64,000 nt of DNA from an uncultured Sutterella sp. GTDB taxonomy: Bacteria > Pseudomonadota > Gammaproteobacteria > Burkholderiales > Burkholderiaceae_F. The notes beneath the pieces are model-generated. The model saw only the letters and a list, made by a program, of their open reading frames with translations, was not told the DNA's origin and searched no databases. Location of the stretch: NCBI GenBank assembly GCA_900544345.1, contig UQUR01000002.1:1-64000 (forward strand), written 5' to 3'. The first letter of the stretch is position 1, and each line of letters begins with the position of its first letter. The position numbers and the translations under genes are program-made. This document shows positions 1 through 8,332 of the stretch, piece by piece.

Positions 1-402
1 TCCCATTGCGCCGATGCGTATTGCATCGCCGGTCATCTTAAGGCAAAACGTCTGGCCGGTTATTACTTTCAAAAGCAGACCCGTCGACACAATCGGCAGA
101 TCCATAAGCTGACGATTCTGAAGGGTGGCTTGAGAAAGAGAAATCAGGCAGCTTACGAAATCAAAGGCTTTCGGCTTTTTGACAAAGTGAAGGTTCTTGG
201 AGAAGAAGGCTTCATATTCGGTCGAAGGGCTTCGGGTTACTTTGATGTTCGCAAGCTTGACGGAACACGTATTTCAGCGGGCATCAGTAGCAAAAAGCTG
301 ACTCTGCTGGAAAAACGCAAAACCTATTTAACAGAATACAGAAAGGAGGCGACGCTTCCTCCTCTGAATGAATTCAGAGGTTTCCGCGCCGATGTTCTAT
401 GA
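1..402 (+). CDS. iscB: IscB-like RNA-guided HNH nuclease, C-terminal 133 residues (gene cut by window edge)
   Basis: The frame is open from base 1 to the TGA at 400-402, so this is the 3' end of a longer gene and no start is visible. The segment SHCADAYCIAG matches the last RuvC motif (H-x-x-D with a following YCIA) of IscB, the transposon-encoded ancestor of Cas9. It is followed by QTRRHNRQ and, near the end, FIFGRRASGYFDVRKLDG, the C-terminal target-interacting part of this family. IscB nicks DNA under guidance of an omega RNA normally encoded just upstream of the gene, here outside the window. The stop overlaps the start of the next gene (ATGA), an odd junction for a transposon gene and a kinase. 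Activity cannot be judged because the bridge helix, HNH domain and earlier RuvC motifs are not visible. Confidence 0.8.
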   Translation, partial: SHCADAYCIAGHLKAKRLAGYYFQKQTRRHNRQIHKLTILKGGLRKRNQAAYEIKGFRLFDKVKVLGEEGFIFGRRASGYFDVRKLDGTRISAGISSKKLTLLEKRKTYLTEYRKEATLPPLNEFRGFRADVL

Positions 403-1694
403 AAACTTTAAAACGCTTCGGCTTAGCTCAGCGCATCCTGCTTGGTTGGATGACGCAAACCATTTTGATTATCGGTCTATTTTCCGTTGCAATGCATGAG
501 TCCACCGAACTGATGGAAGATAATCTTGTGAGTGACATCCTCAAAGACGAACTCAGTATTCTGGTGAGCGAAATTGAGGAAGGAGAAGATGTTACGTTGC
601 CAAGCTCGATGCAGTTTTACGGCAATGCTCCCCAATTGGAACCTGTTCCGGACAAATACGCTCTGTTTCCGGATGGATACCAAGAAATTGTGGGCAGTAC
701 TGACTCCTCTTTTTTATACAAAATTACAGTCAACGGGCATCCCTATGTTTTAATCCGTGATCAATATGATTTTGAGCGCAGTGAACAGTTTTTCAAAATT
801 ATGATCTGTACTTGCGCAACATTAATTTTTCTTTTCTGCGTAGGATTCGGCTATTGGTGGATTCGAAAAAAAATTATGGCACCGATCGAAAGCCTTTCAA
901 ACGAAGTGCGTCAAATGGCTGATTCTCAAAAGTATAAGTCCCTGGCTGGAGAAATCACCGATGATGAAATCGGAGAATTAGCCAAAACGTGTGACCAAGC
1001 CCTCAAACGCTTCCATGAAGCGCTTTCGCGCGAAAAACTCTTTACCTCGGATATTAGTCACGAACTTCGTACCCCGCTTACAATTATTCAGACAACGGCG
1101 GAACTCATGCAACTTTATCCGCTCACAGAAAAACAAACTGAGCAAGTCAATAAAATTCTTAAAGCCGCTCAGTCCATGGAAGAATTGCTCTCAGTTTTCC
1201 TTCAGTTGGCCCGTGGGACAGAATTTGAGAAAACCGCTCACACAGACCGACTTCATGATGTTCTTCAGGAGTCTTACGAACATTGGGGCAAAACGGCTCT
1301 AGTAAAAAATATCAAACTTAGCCTCCAAAGTGTCGCTACCTGCCCCGGATATTTTTCACCGGTACTTTTGGGCACTGTTGTCAATAATTTGGTTAAAAAT
1401 GCCGTACTCTATACCGATAAAGGTGAAGTGACTATTCGAGAACTTGAAAATGGCTTTGAAGTGATTGACACCGGCATCGGCATCCCACAGGAGATGAAAG
1501 AAAGAATCTTTATGCCTAAAGTAAGAGCAACTGATAAAGCCCCAGGTAGCGGCATGGGCTTATCCATTGCCAAACGAATCTGCGAGCGTTCTGGATGGAG
1601 GCTTGATTTAATTGAATCCAAACAAGGCTCTCATTTCAGAGTCTCATTGATCCCGGAAACACCGATTTTGCATATTGATCAAAGGCAGCAGTGA
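399..1694 (+). CDS. Membrane sensor histidine kinase
   Basis: 431 residues. Order of parts: TM1 (about 11-31), an extracytoplasmic sensor region of about 100 residues, TM2 (about 131-153), HAMP, HisKA with the phospho-acceptor in SHELRTPL (His221), and a HATPase domain with the N box NNLVKNA, DTGIGIP and GSGMGLSI. This is the usual layout of an EnvZ/QseC-type two-component sensor that phosphorylates a response regulator. No response regulator follows, and the gene upstream is iscB, so the partner is probably left of the window or elsewhere. The sensor region gives no clue to the ligand. The ribosome site is weak (AGAGG, far upstream), which fits translational coupling to the ATGA overlap. Confidence 0.9.
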   Translation: MKTLKRFGLAQRILLGWMTQTILIIGLFSVAMHESTELMEDNLVSDILKDELSILVSEIEEGEDVTLPSSMQFYGNAPQLEPVPDKYALFPDGYQEIVGSTDSSFLYKITVNGHPYVLIRDQYDFERSEQFFKIMICTCATLIFLFCVGFGYWWIRKKIMAPIESLSNEVRQMADSQKYKSLAGEITDDEIGELAKTCDQALKRFHEALSREKLFTSDISHELRTPLTIIQTTAELMQLYPLTEKQTEQVNKILKAAQSMEELLSVFLQLARGTEFEKTAHTDRLHDVLQESYEHWGKTALVKNIKLSLQSVATCPGYFSPVLLGTVVNNLVKNAVLYTDKGEVTIRELENGFEVIDTGIGIPQEMKERIFMPKVRATDKAPGSGMGLSIAKRICERSGWRLDLIESKQGSHFRVSLIPETPILHIDQRQQ

Positions 1695-1794
1695 AAAGAG
1701 AAGGATCATTCTGCTCAATAAGCAATAACCGCTAGCTTGTGTTTGCTGATGAAGTAAAACGGATCCGTTGACTGATATTGATATGAAGCATTAG

Positions 1795-2043
1795 TTGAAA
1801 TCTTTTGTGTCTAAAGAAGGATTTATTGATCCTTTTGCTGGGAGGCAAAGTAATATCCCGCTAAATATGCAGACTTTTCTTTTGAGATTTTTCAAGGAAA
1901 TAGGCGCGGACTACAGCCTGAAAAATTTCGAGTTCGCGGTCCTAGAAACTTTTGGATTTGGTACAAATGATCAAACGATTATTAACCGAGAGAATTGGTG
2001 GAAAGAAACATTGCACACAAGACAAGAGTTAAATAGAAAATGA
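1795..2043 (+). pseudogene. Remnant of a GIY-YIG nuclease family gene (C-terminal piece only)
   Basis: The 82-codon frame reads DPFAGRQSNIPLNMQTFL and ends with RENWWKETLHTRQ, a tail I recognise from GIY-YIG nuclease family proteins of mobile-element type. The GIY and YIG motifs and the catalytic Arg/Glu region are missing. A stop codon (TAG 1792-1794) lies directly upstream in the same frame and only a TTG could serve as start. It therefore looks like the leftover 3' end of a decayed gene, and the sequence around it holds no other open frame of note. Family assignment is from memory of the motif, not from a search. Confidence 0.55.
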
Positions 2044-2520
2044 TCTGCCACACCAATCAATCATCTCGTGTTACGGCGACAGAAAAAAGGCTGAACATCC
2101 AGTGCTGGGCGGCAAACTTCCAGCATTTGCGTTGACTTCCCATGGGTACAATCAGCCATTTTTCAGACATGCGAATGCTCAGAACAAAATCGCCGCTTCT
2201 GAGATTAAAAGAAAGAGCGAACCACTGTCTTTCTCATTCACACCAGAAGTTGTCCTTATTCCAAGGCTAACCGCGACTTGTCAGCAAACGCGATGACTTT
2301 CTTTGGACCATCAGACAACTTCCGAATTTTAAGTTTAACAGATTCTTAAAACGCCCAAGTAAACCGCAGGTGACAGCAAAGCCATCTTTCAAATCACCGC
2401 CAGTTTCATAATTTATTTTGAAAAAAAACAATCCAAAAATAAGCGGTTCAATAAAAATAGCGTTAGTAGTTCAAAAACAAAAAGCTAGAAAATCCAGATA
2501 GTTAGAAATCATAAAAAGAA
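2044..2520. other. Non-coding stretch, probably decayed sequence
   Basis: About 480 bases between the GIY-YIG remnant and the 4.5S RNA gene. Short open frames on both strands resemble nothing I know and have no ribosome sites. On the minus strand a short open run (about 2257-2340) is cut by stops and could be gene debris. The part at 2400-2520 is very A-rich and would include the T-rich 3' flank of the minus-strand SRP RNA. I see no repeat or promoter here that I can support. Confidence 0.5.
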
Positions 2521-2522
2521 AT

Positions 2523-2618
2523 GGCGAGCCTTATCCTCGGCACTACATTCACTTCGCTGTGGCTGCTCCGTTCCCGGCCTGACCAGGTTCACGACGAATG
2601 CATGCGAGGGGACCCGCC
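2523..2618 (-). ncRNA. ffs: 4.5S RNA of the signal recognition particle (small bacterial type)
   Basis: Read on the minus strand, the sequence contains GAACCTGGTCAGGCCG, a GGAA tetraloop closed by G-C, then GGAGCAGCCACAG. This is the conserved apical domain IV that binds Ffh. The flanks pair into one long hairpin: GGCGGG...CCCCTCGCAT on the 5' side against ATGT...GCCGAGG...CTCGCC on the 3' side, giving about 96 nt, the usual size for 4.5S RNA. A T-rich run (TTTCTTTTT) follows the 3' end. The RNA works with Ffh and FtsY to target membrane proteins. The exact ends are estimated from the pairing. Confidence 0.92.
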
Positions 2619-2719
2619 GAAGGTGCAGTTTATCAAATTTCTACTCAAAAACTCAAGAAAACGAATTGATCTGTTGAAGTCATTGAATTTAGAGAAGATG
2701 GGGAAATGTAAAAGGTGCC

Positions 2720-2755
2720 AACGTTTGGTGAAAATGACTTTTTTCACCAAACGTT
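2720..2755 (-). terminator. Strong inverted repeat after the dcu gene
   Basis: Perfect 15-base arms (2720-2734 and 2741-2755) with a 6-base loop, 17 bases beyond the dcu stop. It probably ends the minus-strand dcu transcript before the SRP RNA gene. The T run on that strand is interrupted, so it could also act as an mRNA-stabilising hairpin. Confidence 0.65.
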
Positions 2756-2772
2756 AGCTTATCTTCTAACCT

Positions 2773-4083
2773 TTACAAAAACGAAATAATTAAAAAGCCA
2801 ATACCAACCTGAATAGCGAGGTTAATTGCAATCCATATGGCAAATGGATTGTCAATCACATATTTTCCAACACTAGAGGTTCCCGATCTGTCGAATCCGC
2901 AAGCTGCTAAAGCAATAGGATTGGTCGGCAAGAGAGTTGCACTAACACAAGGCCACATTGCCAAAAGTGAGAGCGGACTTAAACCAAGCGCAAAGCCGAT
3001 CGGCATAATGGCTCGGGTCGTTCCGCCTTGGCTCTGAATCAAACTGCCCATAATGCAGATCACGATTGCAAAAAGCCAAGGTTGTGCAGTTACTAAGTCC
3101 CCACATGTTTGCATAATGACTTCTTGGTTGGCCCGTACAAATGTATCAGCTAAACAAGTACTCCCCATCATACAAATCACCGTCGCAAAAGCTGAATGCA
3201 GCACAGAGCTCTTTAATAAATCATCAATTTTCGGTCTGCAAAAAATCATGATGAGTGCGGCAGAGAAAAGCATCACTGGTGGAATGAGTGTCCACATAGG
3301 AATCGGATCTTGACCAATCGGCGTTCTTAACACTGGCTCAAAGCCGCTCACAACGATGTACACAATTGTCACTGCAAAAATAACTAACGAGACATAAGCA
3401 GAACGTGGCATTGGCTTACTATCGTCAATACTGGGCGGCAATTCCACCAATCCCGCTTTAAGACGTTTTTGGTACGCAGAATCTTTATCCAGATCCTTTC
3501 CCCACTTGATAAAAAAAAGTGAGGCTAAAACAACTGATATCAATCCGGCGGGAAAAGCAACAATCATAATGGTGCCCAAACTGATTTCAGGATGCCCATA
3601 CTGGACAAATAGGCCCAAAACAGCTGCTGTAGCAGCTGCAATCGGTGAAGCAGTAATACCAACACTAGCGGCCATGCTGCCAGCTACTAGTGCTCTTTCA
3701 GGACGATACCCATTGGCGTAAGCCACCTCAAAAACAACCGGTTGAAGCGCATAGCAAGTCATGGCAGTACCAGCAAAAACTGTGACAAAAAACATCACCA
3801 AAGGAGCCAACACCATAATGTATTTAGGATTGCTACGGATAATCCGAGCAGCATAACGGACCAAAAGATCCAAGCCTCCCGCTGCGTGCATTGCTGCGGC
3901 ACATGTGCAAACAGCAATGATGATAAAGATGATATCGGCTTGCATCCCAGCCGGTGTCACCCCAAACACCATAACCAAGATCCCTAAACCTAAAGCACAA
4001 AAAATACCGATACCGGCTGCACCGAACCGAGCACCATACAAAATACAAACTAAAACAAGCAAAAACTGGGCTAAAGTACTCAT
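2773..4083 (-). CDS. Anaerobic C4-dicarboxylate transporter, Dcu family
   Basis: 436 residues, highly hydrophobic, about 10-12 membrane segments, with the family-typical stretch GTAMTCYALQPVVFEVAYANG and conserved Gly/Pro-rich loops (SVGITASPIAAATAAVLG; LLPTNPIALAAC). Dcu carriers of the inner membrane exchange fumarate, malate, aspartate and succinate and support fumarate respiration without oxygen. A strong Shine-Dalgarno (GGGGGAG) precedes the ATG. The gene is divergent from the ArgH-like lyase and shares a 261-base intergenic region with it. Since ArgH-family lyases release fumarate, the pair plausibly forms one pathway in which fumarate made inside the cell is respired to succinate and succinate is exchanged for more substrate. 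DcuA against DcuB cannot be told apart here. Confidence 0.85.
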   Translation of the reverse strand: MSTLAQFLLVLVCILYGARFGAAGIGIFCALGLGILVMVFGVTPAGMQADIIFIIIAVCTCAAAMHAAGGLDLLVRYAARIIRSNPKYIMVLAPLVMFFVTVFAGTAMTCYALQPVVFEVAYANGYRPERALVAGSMAASVGITASPIAAATAAVLGLFVQYGHPEISLGTIMIVAFPAGLISVVLASLFFIKWGKDLDKDSAYQKRLKAGLVELPPSIDDSKPMPRSAYVSLVIFAVTIVYIVVSGFEPVLRTPIGQDPIPMWTLIPPVMLFSAALIMIFCRPKIDDLLKSSVLHSAFATVICMMGSTCLADTFVRANQEVIMQTCGDLVTAQPWLFAIVICIMGSLIQSQGGTTRAIMPIGFALGLSPLSLLAMWPCVSATLLPTNPIALAACGFDRSGTSSVGKYVIDNPFAIWIAINLAIQVGIGFLIISFL

Positions 4084-4344
4084 CGCTCTCCCCCAATGTC
4101 AACAGACCGTTCACACAAACTCCACTTTTGCAATGGATTCTGGTCTCGGACTATCTCTAGCGTTAACCTTCCTGTCTGGAAGATTCATTTTCATTATGAG
4201 AGTGGTTTATCGATCAAGACTAATATCATTCTTTTAGGTTATGACATACACAAAAAATTACTCATAGCGCTTGGGGATTTGGCTTATAGGTCAGACAATG
4301 AAAAAGTGACACTTACTTTCGATGGCTTAATGGGAGGAGACACT
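4084..4344. promoter_or_regulatory. Divergent control region between dcu and the ArgH-like gene
   Basis: The region must hold both promoters. It contains small dyads such as TCATTATGA (about 4190) and ATCGATCAAG (about 4215), suitable for a LysR-type regulator, whose gene lies just downstream of the lyase. No clear FNR box (TTGAT-N4-ATCAA) was found. No operator can be assigned with certainty. Confidence 0.4.
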
Positions 4345-5784
4345 ATGACCGGATTTGAATCTTTAGACAGTATTCGTACAAAGACGGGCATTCTTTGCTT
4401 TCATCATCAGCGAGAAGACCTTCTATTGCTCAATTGTGCTTATGCACAAATGCTTCGTGATCAAGAAATAATTACCCAAGGGGAATACAAAACAATTAAA
4501 GCCGGTCTTTTAGAGTCATTCCCTAAAGTTTGTGAAAAAGACATGAAAGATTCTCAAGGTGATTTGCACTACGCCTTCGAAAAAGCATTATTTAATACAA
4601 TCGATTCCAAAGTCGCCTGCAAGCTTCATGTCGGCAGAAGCCGCAATGATATGTACTTTACGCTCTACAGAATGTCGGTAAGAAAAGCTCTGCTAAGTGT
4701 TATGCAACGTAGCTTTAATCTGACGGACGTTTTACAAACCGAAATTAAGAAGCACCTAACCACAGTAATCCCTTACTACACTTATGGTCAACCTTCACAG
4801 CCTGGCACCTGGGGGCATTACCTTGAAAGTATTCTTGAATTAATTGCCGGAGACTTAAAGCGAATGAAAAGGGCATTTGAATTAACCAACCAATGCCCAA
4901 TGGGAGCTGCGGCAGGCATCGGCTCTTCGTTTAACCTCGATAAAGAAAAGGTTTCACAGTTACTGGCTTTTGATCGTCCCATTGACAATACGATTTTGGG
5001 TAACTCAGACGTGAATTATTTTTTGGAAACTATTTTTGCTTTCACGACTCTCAACACAACTTTAATGCGAGTAGCCAACGACTTGGAATTTTTCTCCAGC
5101 ACCGAGTGCGGAATTCTCAACTGTGACGAGGCCTTGTGCGGAGGCAGCAGCATCATGCCTCAGAAAAAAAACGCAGAGGCTGTCGAATTATTGCGAGCAA
5201 TGACTTCCAATTGGGAGGGCTACTTTAGCAATTGCCTCAATGCGAGCGCCGTAACCCTATTTCCGGTTCACGAAACATATTATTTTTATGAACGCTTTTG
5301 GGACAATACCTCAGTGTTACTCGACAATGTGGATTTACTGTCCTGCATTATTACTCACAGCCAAATTAGAAAAGAAGTTGCCTATCAACGTGCCTTAGAA
5401 GGCTTTACAGCAGCTACAGGTATGGCAGAAGAACTCACCAAGGAGATTGGTGAACCTTTTGAAATCACACATCACATTGTCGGCGGCATGATCAAACGCT
5501 TAATGCAGGAAAATCGTCTGCTGGCTAAAAATATGACTCCTGAACTGTTGAAAGAGATCTCAGAAACCGTGCTAGGGCACCCTCTTGAAAAATCACAAGA
5601 AGCAATCTCTGAGCTGATTGACCCGTTGAGTAGCCTGAATGCAAAAACAACAGGCGGCACCCCAAAGCCAGACGATACGAAACTGCTTTTAGAAAAAAGT
5701 CTCAAAGTCTTGAACGAAACCAGAGCGTGGTACAACGAAATGACAGAGCGCTTGACTCAATGCAAACAAAAATTAATCGGATAA
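4345..5784 (+). CDS. Argininosuccinate lyase/fumarase superfamily enzyme, non-canonical ArgH-like lyase
   Basis: 479 residues from the ATG at 4345, chosen because GGAGGA sits 6 bases upstream; an upstream in-frame extension to 4096 has no such site. Superfamily marks: HVGRSRNDM (ArgH: HTGRSRND), and the flexible catalytic loop GGSSIMPQKKN with the active serine. Differences from true ArgH: the ArgH motif YTHLQ.AQP is YTYGQPSQP here, so the conserved His is Tyr, and KKNP is KKNA. These enzymes split N-substituted aspartates (or C-O/C-N bonds) to release fumarate. With a Dcu carrier next door and a LysR gene 61 bases downstream, I infer a catabolic lyase that cleaves an unknown aspartate conjugate (compare the ArgH-related EDDS lyases) rather than arginine synthesis. 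The substrate is not known. Confidence 0.75.
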   Translation: MTGFESLDSIRTKTGILCFHHQREDLLLLNCAYAQMLRDQEIITQGEYKTIKAGLLESFPKVCEKDMKDSQGDLHYAFEKALFNTIDSKVACKLHVGRSRNDMYFTLYRMSVRKALLSVMQRSFNLTDVLQTEIKKHLTTVIPYYTYGQPSQPGTWGHYLESILELIAGDLKRMKRAFELTNQCPMGAAAGIGSSFNLDKEKVSQLLAFDRPIDNTILGNSDVNYFLETIFAFTTLNTTLMRVANDLEFFSSTECGILNCDEALCGGSSIMPQKKNAEAVELLRAMTSNWEGYFSNCLNASAVTLFPVHETYYFYERFWDNTSVLLDNVDLLSCIITHSQIRKEVAYQRALEGFTAATGMAEELTKEIGEPFEITHHIVGGMIKRLMQENRLLAKNMTPELLKEISETVLGHPLEKSQEAISELIDPLSSLNAKTTGGTPKPDDTKLLLEKSLKVLNETRAWYNEMTERLTQCKQKLIG

Positions 5785-5845
5785 ACAGATGCTGGGCGGC
5801 GATAAAAGAGATTTTTAATCTAGCCGCCCAAAAAGGAAAGCTATC

Positions 5846-6856
5846 ATGACCGTGAATTTGATGCATTCATTCTTTTTTCAAAAGCGCATTCAAATTTTTT
5901 GTGTTCTCTGTCAAACCAAAAACTTTACAGAAACCGGACGACTTTTAGGTATTACCCAACCCGCAGTATCCAAAAACATCCAAACACTAGAGCAAGATTT
6001 AGGTATTACGCTGATTGAACGAGAAAAAAGACCTCTGAGCTTAACTGTCGAAGGAAAATTGCTCTTTGATTTAATTGTTAAACAACAAGAAACTATGAAA
6101 AGCTGGCTAATGGATTTACAGCTACAGGTCAATAAACACGTCCCTTTACGCTTCGGTTCCGTTTCTTCCATTGCCAGATACGTCAATGTGGAAATTGCTC
6201 AAAAATTAGCTTCAGTTTCAAACGCAATCCTTTTTGAAGGCTACAGCAAGGACTTATTGAAATCTTTCGAGATCGGCGATATAGATTTTTTTATTTCCTC
6301 AGATCCATATTGGGACAAACCTTTTTATAGACGGTTCATCTTTGCTGAGCCCTCTGTGCTGTTGGTGCCATTAAACTTTAAAACAGAACAAAATCTCACA
6401 TGGGAGAAGATGCAATTTTGCGGTCTTCCTAGAGTTGCTAACTCATTAGCATCAACCAACGGACAATTTGAGCAAGCTTATTTCGCAAGTCTAAATGTCC
6501 AATATGTTGATCGCATTACTGTTGATGGCGGTATGACGTTTTTAGAGTACATCAAAAATGGACTCGCCTGGGGTATTCAAACGCCGCTTTTCATCGCTTC
6601 CTATCCCGACGTTTTTGACAAAATCCAAATGCTTCCGATGCCACAGCCAGTTGTGTGCAGAGAACTTTATCTGCTTGCCAGAAGCGAACCAGGATTTGTC
6701 ACACAGGCTGACAAAATCACCAGAATTGTTAAAGAAACGTTAATCACTAATGTGATTCCAAAGCTCTTAGAAGTCACTCCCTGGATTGCCCCCTATCTGA
6801 GTGTTCCAGGATTACATGGACTTGAACGGTCGGCCTTCAAAACCGCACGCACGTAA
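5846..6856 (+). CDS. LysR-type transcriptional regulator of the lyase/dcu cassette
   Basis: 336 residues. The N-terminal winged helix-turn-helix is clear (FCVLCQTKNFTETGRLL, then ITQPAVSKNIQTLEQDLG), and the rest fits the periplasmic-binding-protein-like effector domain. AAAGGAAAG lies just before the ATG. It is in the same direction as the lyase, 61 bases after it, so probably co-transcribed. Its likely target is the divergent 4084-4344 region, and its effector may be the lyase substrate or a C4-dicarboxylate. These last points are inference from position only. Confidence 0.88.
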   Translation: MTVNLMHSFFFQKRIQIFCVLCQTKNFTETGRLLGITQPAVSKNIQTLEQDLGITLIEREKRPLSLTVEGKLLFDLIVKQQETMKSWLMDLQLQVNKHVPLRFGSVSSIARYVNVEIAQKLASVSNAILFEGYSKDLLKSFEIGDIDFFISSDPYWDKPFYRRFIFAEPSVLLVPLNFKTEQNLTWEKMQFCGLPRVANSLASTNGQFEQAYFASLNVQYVDRITVDGGMTFLEYIKNGLAWGIQTPLFIASYPDVFDKIQMLPMPQPVVCRELYLLARSEPGFVTQADKITRIVKETLITNVIPKLLEVTPWIAPYLSVPGLHGLERSAFKTART

Positions 6857-6861
6857 GAAAA

Positions 6862-6891
6862 CGGCTCTAATGCATTTTTGCAAAAGAGCCG
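6862..6891. terminator. Bidirectional hairpin between two converging genes
   Basis: CGGCTCT (6862-6868) pairs with AGAGCCG (6885-6891), with an inner TGCA/TGCA pair. On the minus strand a short T run follows, so it most likely ends the 6916-8169 gene. It may also stop the LysR transcript. Confidence 0.65.
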
Positions 6892-6915
6892 CCTAAATCA
6901 AATCACTGTACTCAA

Positions 6916-8169
6916 TTAATGAGGTGTAGGAAGTTGGATTTCTTCGCCCGTGCTAGTGATGTAGTCTTGATAAATTTCCTCTGCACTCGGGAAATACCAC
7001 TGACCATTAGGAAGCTTAACCGTTGTGTCTTTCAGGCGGAAAGTGTTGGCTCCACAAGTCCAGACGTTATAAAGCTTCATATGCGTACAAAGGCAACACT
7101 TCAGATCCTTGGGATCGGGGTGAGCTTTTTTAGTCATCATGTCCCACCATTGGTTCAAATAAGGGCAGCGACCATCGTTAAGCATATAACCATAGGGTTC
7201 ACAGTTGGGCGGCACGCGCATCTTAATGGCTGGCGAAGACTTAAGCATTCGCATCAAGTAGCCTGTTGCAGACAAGTGATTGACCTCAATGTCGTCTTCT
7301 TTTGCATTCAAATAGGCCGTCTTCACTGCGTCAGGCAGACCTGACTCCTTGGAAATCGTAAAGCGAGTGGCCACCTGAACACCATCGGCTCCGACTTCGC
7401 GAATCATTCTGACAGCGTCACCGCCCGTGAAAATGCCCCCAGCAGCAAAAACAGGGATTTGAAGATCATTTTCTGCTAAATACGCCTTCACGTCCTTGAC
7501 GATCGTCTCCAGGCTATATTCCCGCCAATCTTCTCCAAACCCCAAGTGACCTCCCGCTAAGGGACCTTCGACCACAATGTAGTCGGGCAGGCGATCTAAT
7601 GCTTTATTTTTCCGGATAAAAAGATTTAAAGCACGAACAGATGAAACAACAATACCTAGGAGTGCCGAGCGAAAGCGCTTGTTTTCACTCATGAGCTTAA
7701 AACTAGATAGGTGCAATCCAGCAGAAAGCGTAATGCCATCAATACCGGCATCTAATGCTGAATTTAATCTCACAGACAACGATTCATGCGGAGCATTAAA
7801 AGTGAGCTTTTCCATGCAGTTGATGAAAACCAAACCTTTGCCTGTGGCACGGCTCATCACGTCTCCCACATAACGCAGGGTGGCTTCCCGTAAATCATTT
7901 AAATCAAAGTGATTATCCGATTTGTCAGGGTTTTTCTGGCATCCGTAATAGCGCTTGGCCTTATTGGCCGTATAAGTTGTGCCGTAGAGTCGGTCACAAA
8001 GATCCATAAGCATGGCATCGGACAAGTGGGCAATACCGCCTAACTTTTCAACTGCCAAAACCATTTCTGCTGTAGAGATATTGACTCCCATACCTCCAAC
8101 CATCAGCGGAACATAGTCCTTGCCGCCTAAGCGAACTCTGAGGTCTTTTAAACAAATACTTTCGCTCAT
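6916..8169 (-). CDS. Nitronate monooxygenase/FabK-like FMN enzyme with C-terminal cysteine cluster
   Basis: 417 residues from the ATG at 8169 (AAGG upstream; a GTG one codon earlier is possible). The (beta/alpha)8 NPD/FabK fold is shown by PLMVGGMGVNIS near the N-terminus, IVVEGPLAGGHLGFG, PVFAAGGIFTGGDAVRM and GADGVQVATRF, the FMN-phosphate-binding strands. The protein is longer than simple NPD enzymes and has a C-terminal part with many cysteines (NCEPYG, GRCPYLNQW, LKCCLCTHM, VWTCG), possibly a metal or Fe-S site. It is divergent from fabI (8333). FabK enzymes reduce enoyl-ACP and nitronate monooxygenases oxidise nitronates; sequence alone does not decide which. Context next to fabI favours a lipid-related role. 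Confidence 0.75.
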   Translation of the reverse strand: MSESICLKDLRVRLGGKDYVPLMVGGMGVNISTAEMVLAVEKLGGIAHLSDAMLMDLCDRLYGTTYTANKAKRYYGCQKNPDKSDNHFDLNDLREATLRYVGDVMSRATGKGLVFINCMEKLTFNAPHESLSVRLNSALDAGIDGITLSAGLHLSSFKLMSENKRFRSALLGIVVSSVRALNLFIRKNKALDRLPDYIVVEGPLAGGHLGFGEDWREYSLETIVKDVKAYLAENDLQIPVFAAGGIFTGGDAVRMIREVGADGVQVATRFTISKESGLPDAVKTAYLNAKEDDIEVNHLSATGYLMRMLKSSPAIKMRVPPNCEPYGYMLNDGRCPYLNQWWDMMTKKAHPDPKDLKCCLCTHMKLYNVWTCGANTFRLKDTTVKLPNGQWYFPSAEEIYQDYITSTGEEIQLPTPH

Positions 8170-8273
8170 CACTTCAATCCTTGAGGGGTAATTTGAGTAT
8201 TGGCAAAGTATGACAGCGCAATTTGTAAAAACCGTAACAAAAAATCAGGGATATTCCCTAATAAACTACCCTC

Positions 8274-8301
8274 TTGACAAAGCGTTCAGTATCGTTAAAT
8301 T
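8274..8301 (+). promoter_or_regulatory. Likely sigma-70 promoter of fabI
   Basis: TTGACA (8274-8279), 16 bases, then TAAATT (8296-8301), 31 bases before the fabI start. The -35 is perfect and the -10 is weaker. Confidence 0.6.
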
Positions 8302-8315
8302 AAGTTCGTTTTAAC
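8299..8315 (+). repeat. 17-base motif upstream of fabI, repeated upstream of trxA
   Basis: ATTAAGTTCGTTTTAAC here and ATTAAGCTCGTTATAAC at 9199-9215 differ at two positions. Both lie a short way upstream of a gene start (18 and 58 bases). It may be a shared operator or promoter element; chance in AT-rich spacers is possible. Confidence 0.35.
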
Positions 8316-8332
8316 TTCTAGGATTTTTTAAA

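Noticed and set aside
2102..2296. 64-codon + strand open frame
   Set aside because: No ribosome site, no recognisable product, lies in decayed non-coding DNA.
2521..2757. 78-codon + strand open frame
   Set aside because: It lies across the minus-strand 4.5S RNA gene and a terminator hairpin and has no family resemblance.
4096..4344. N-terminal extension of the ArgH-like frame
   Set aside because: It crosses the divergent promoter region; a good ribosome site precedes the ATG at 4345.
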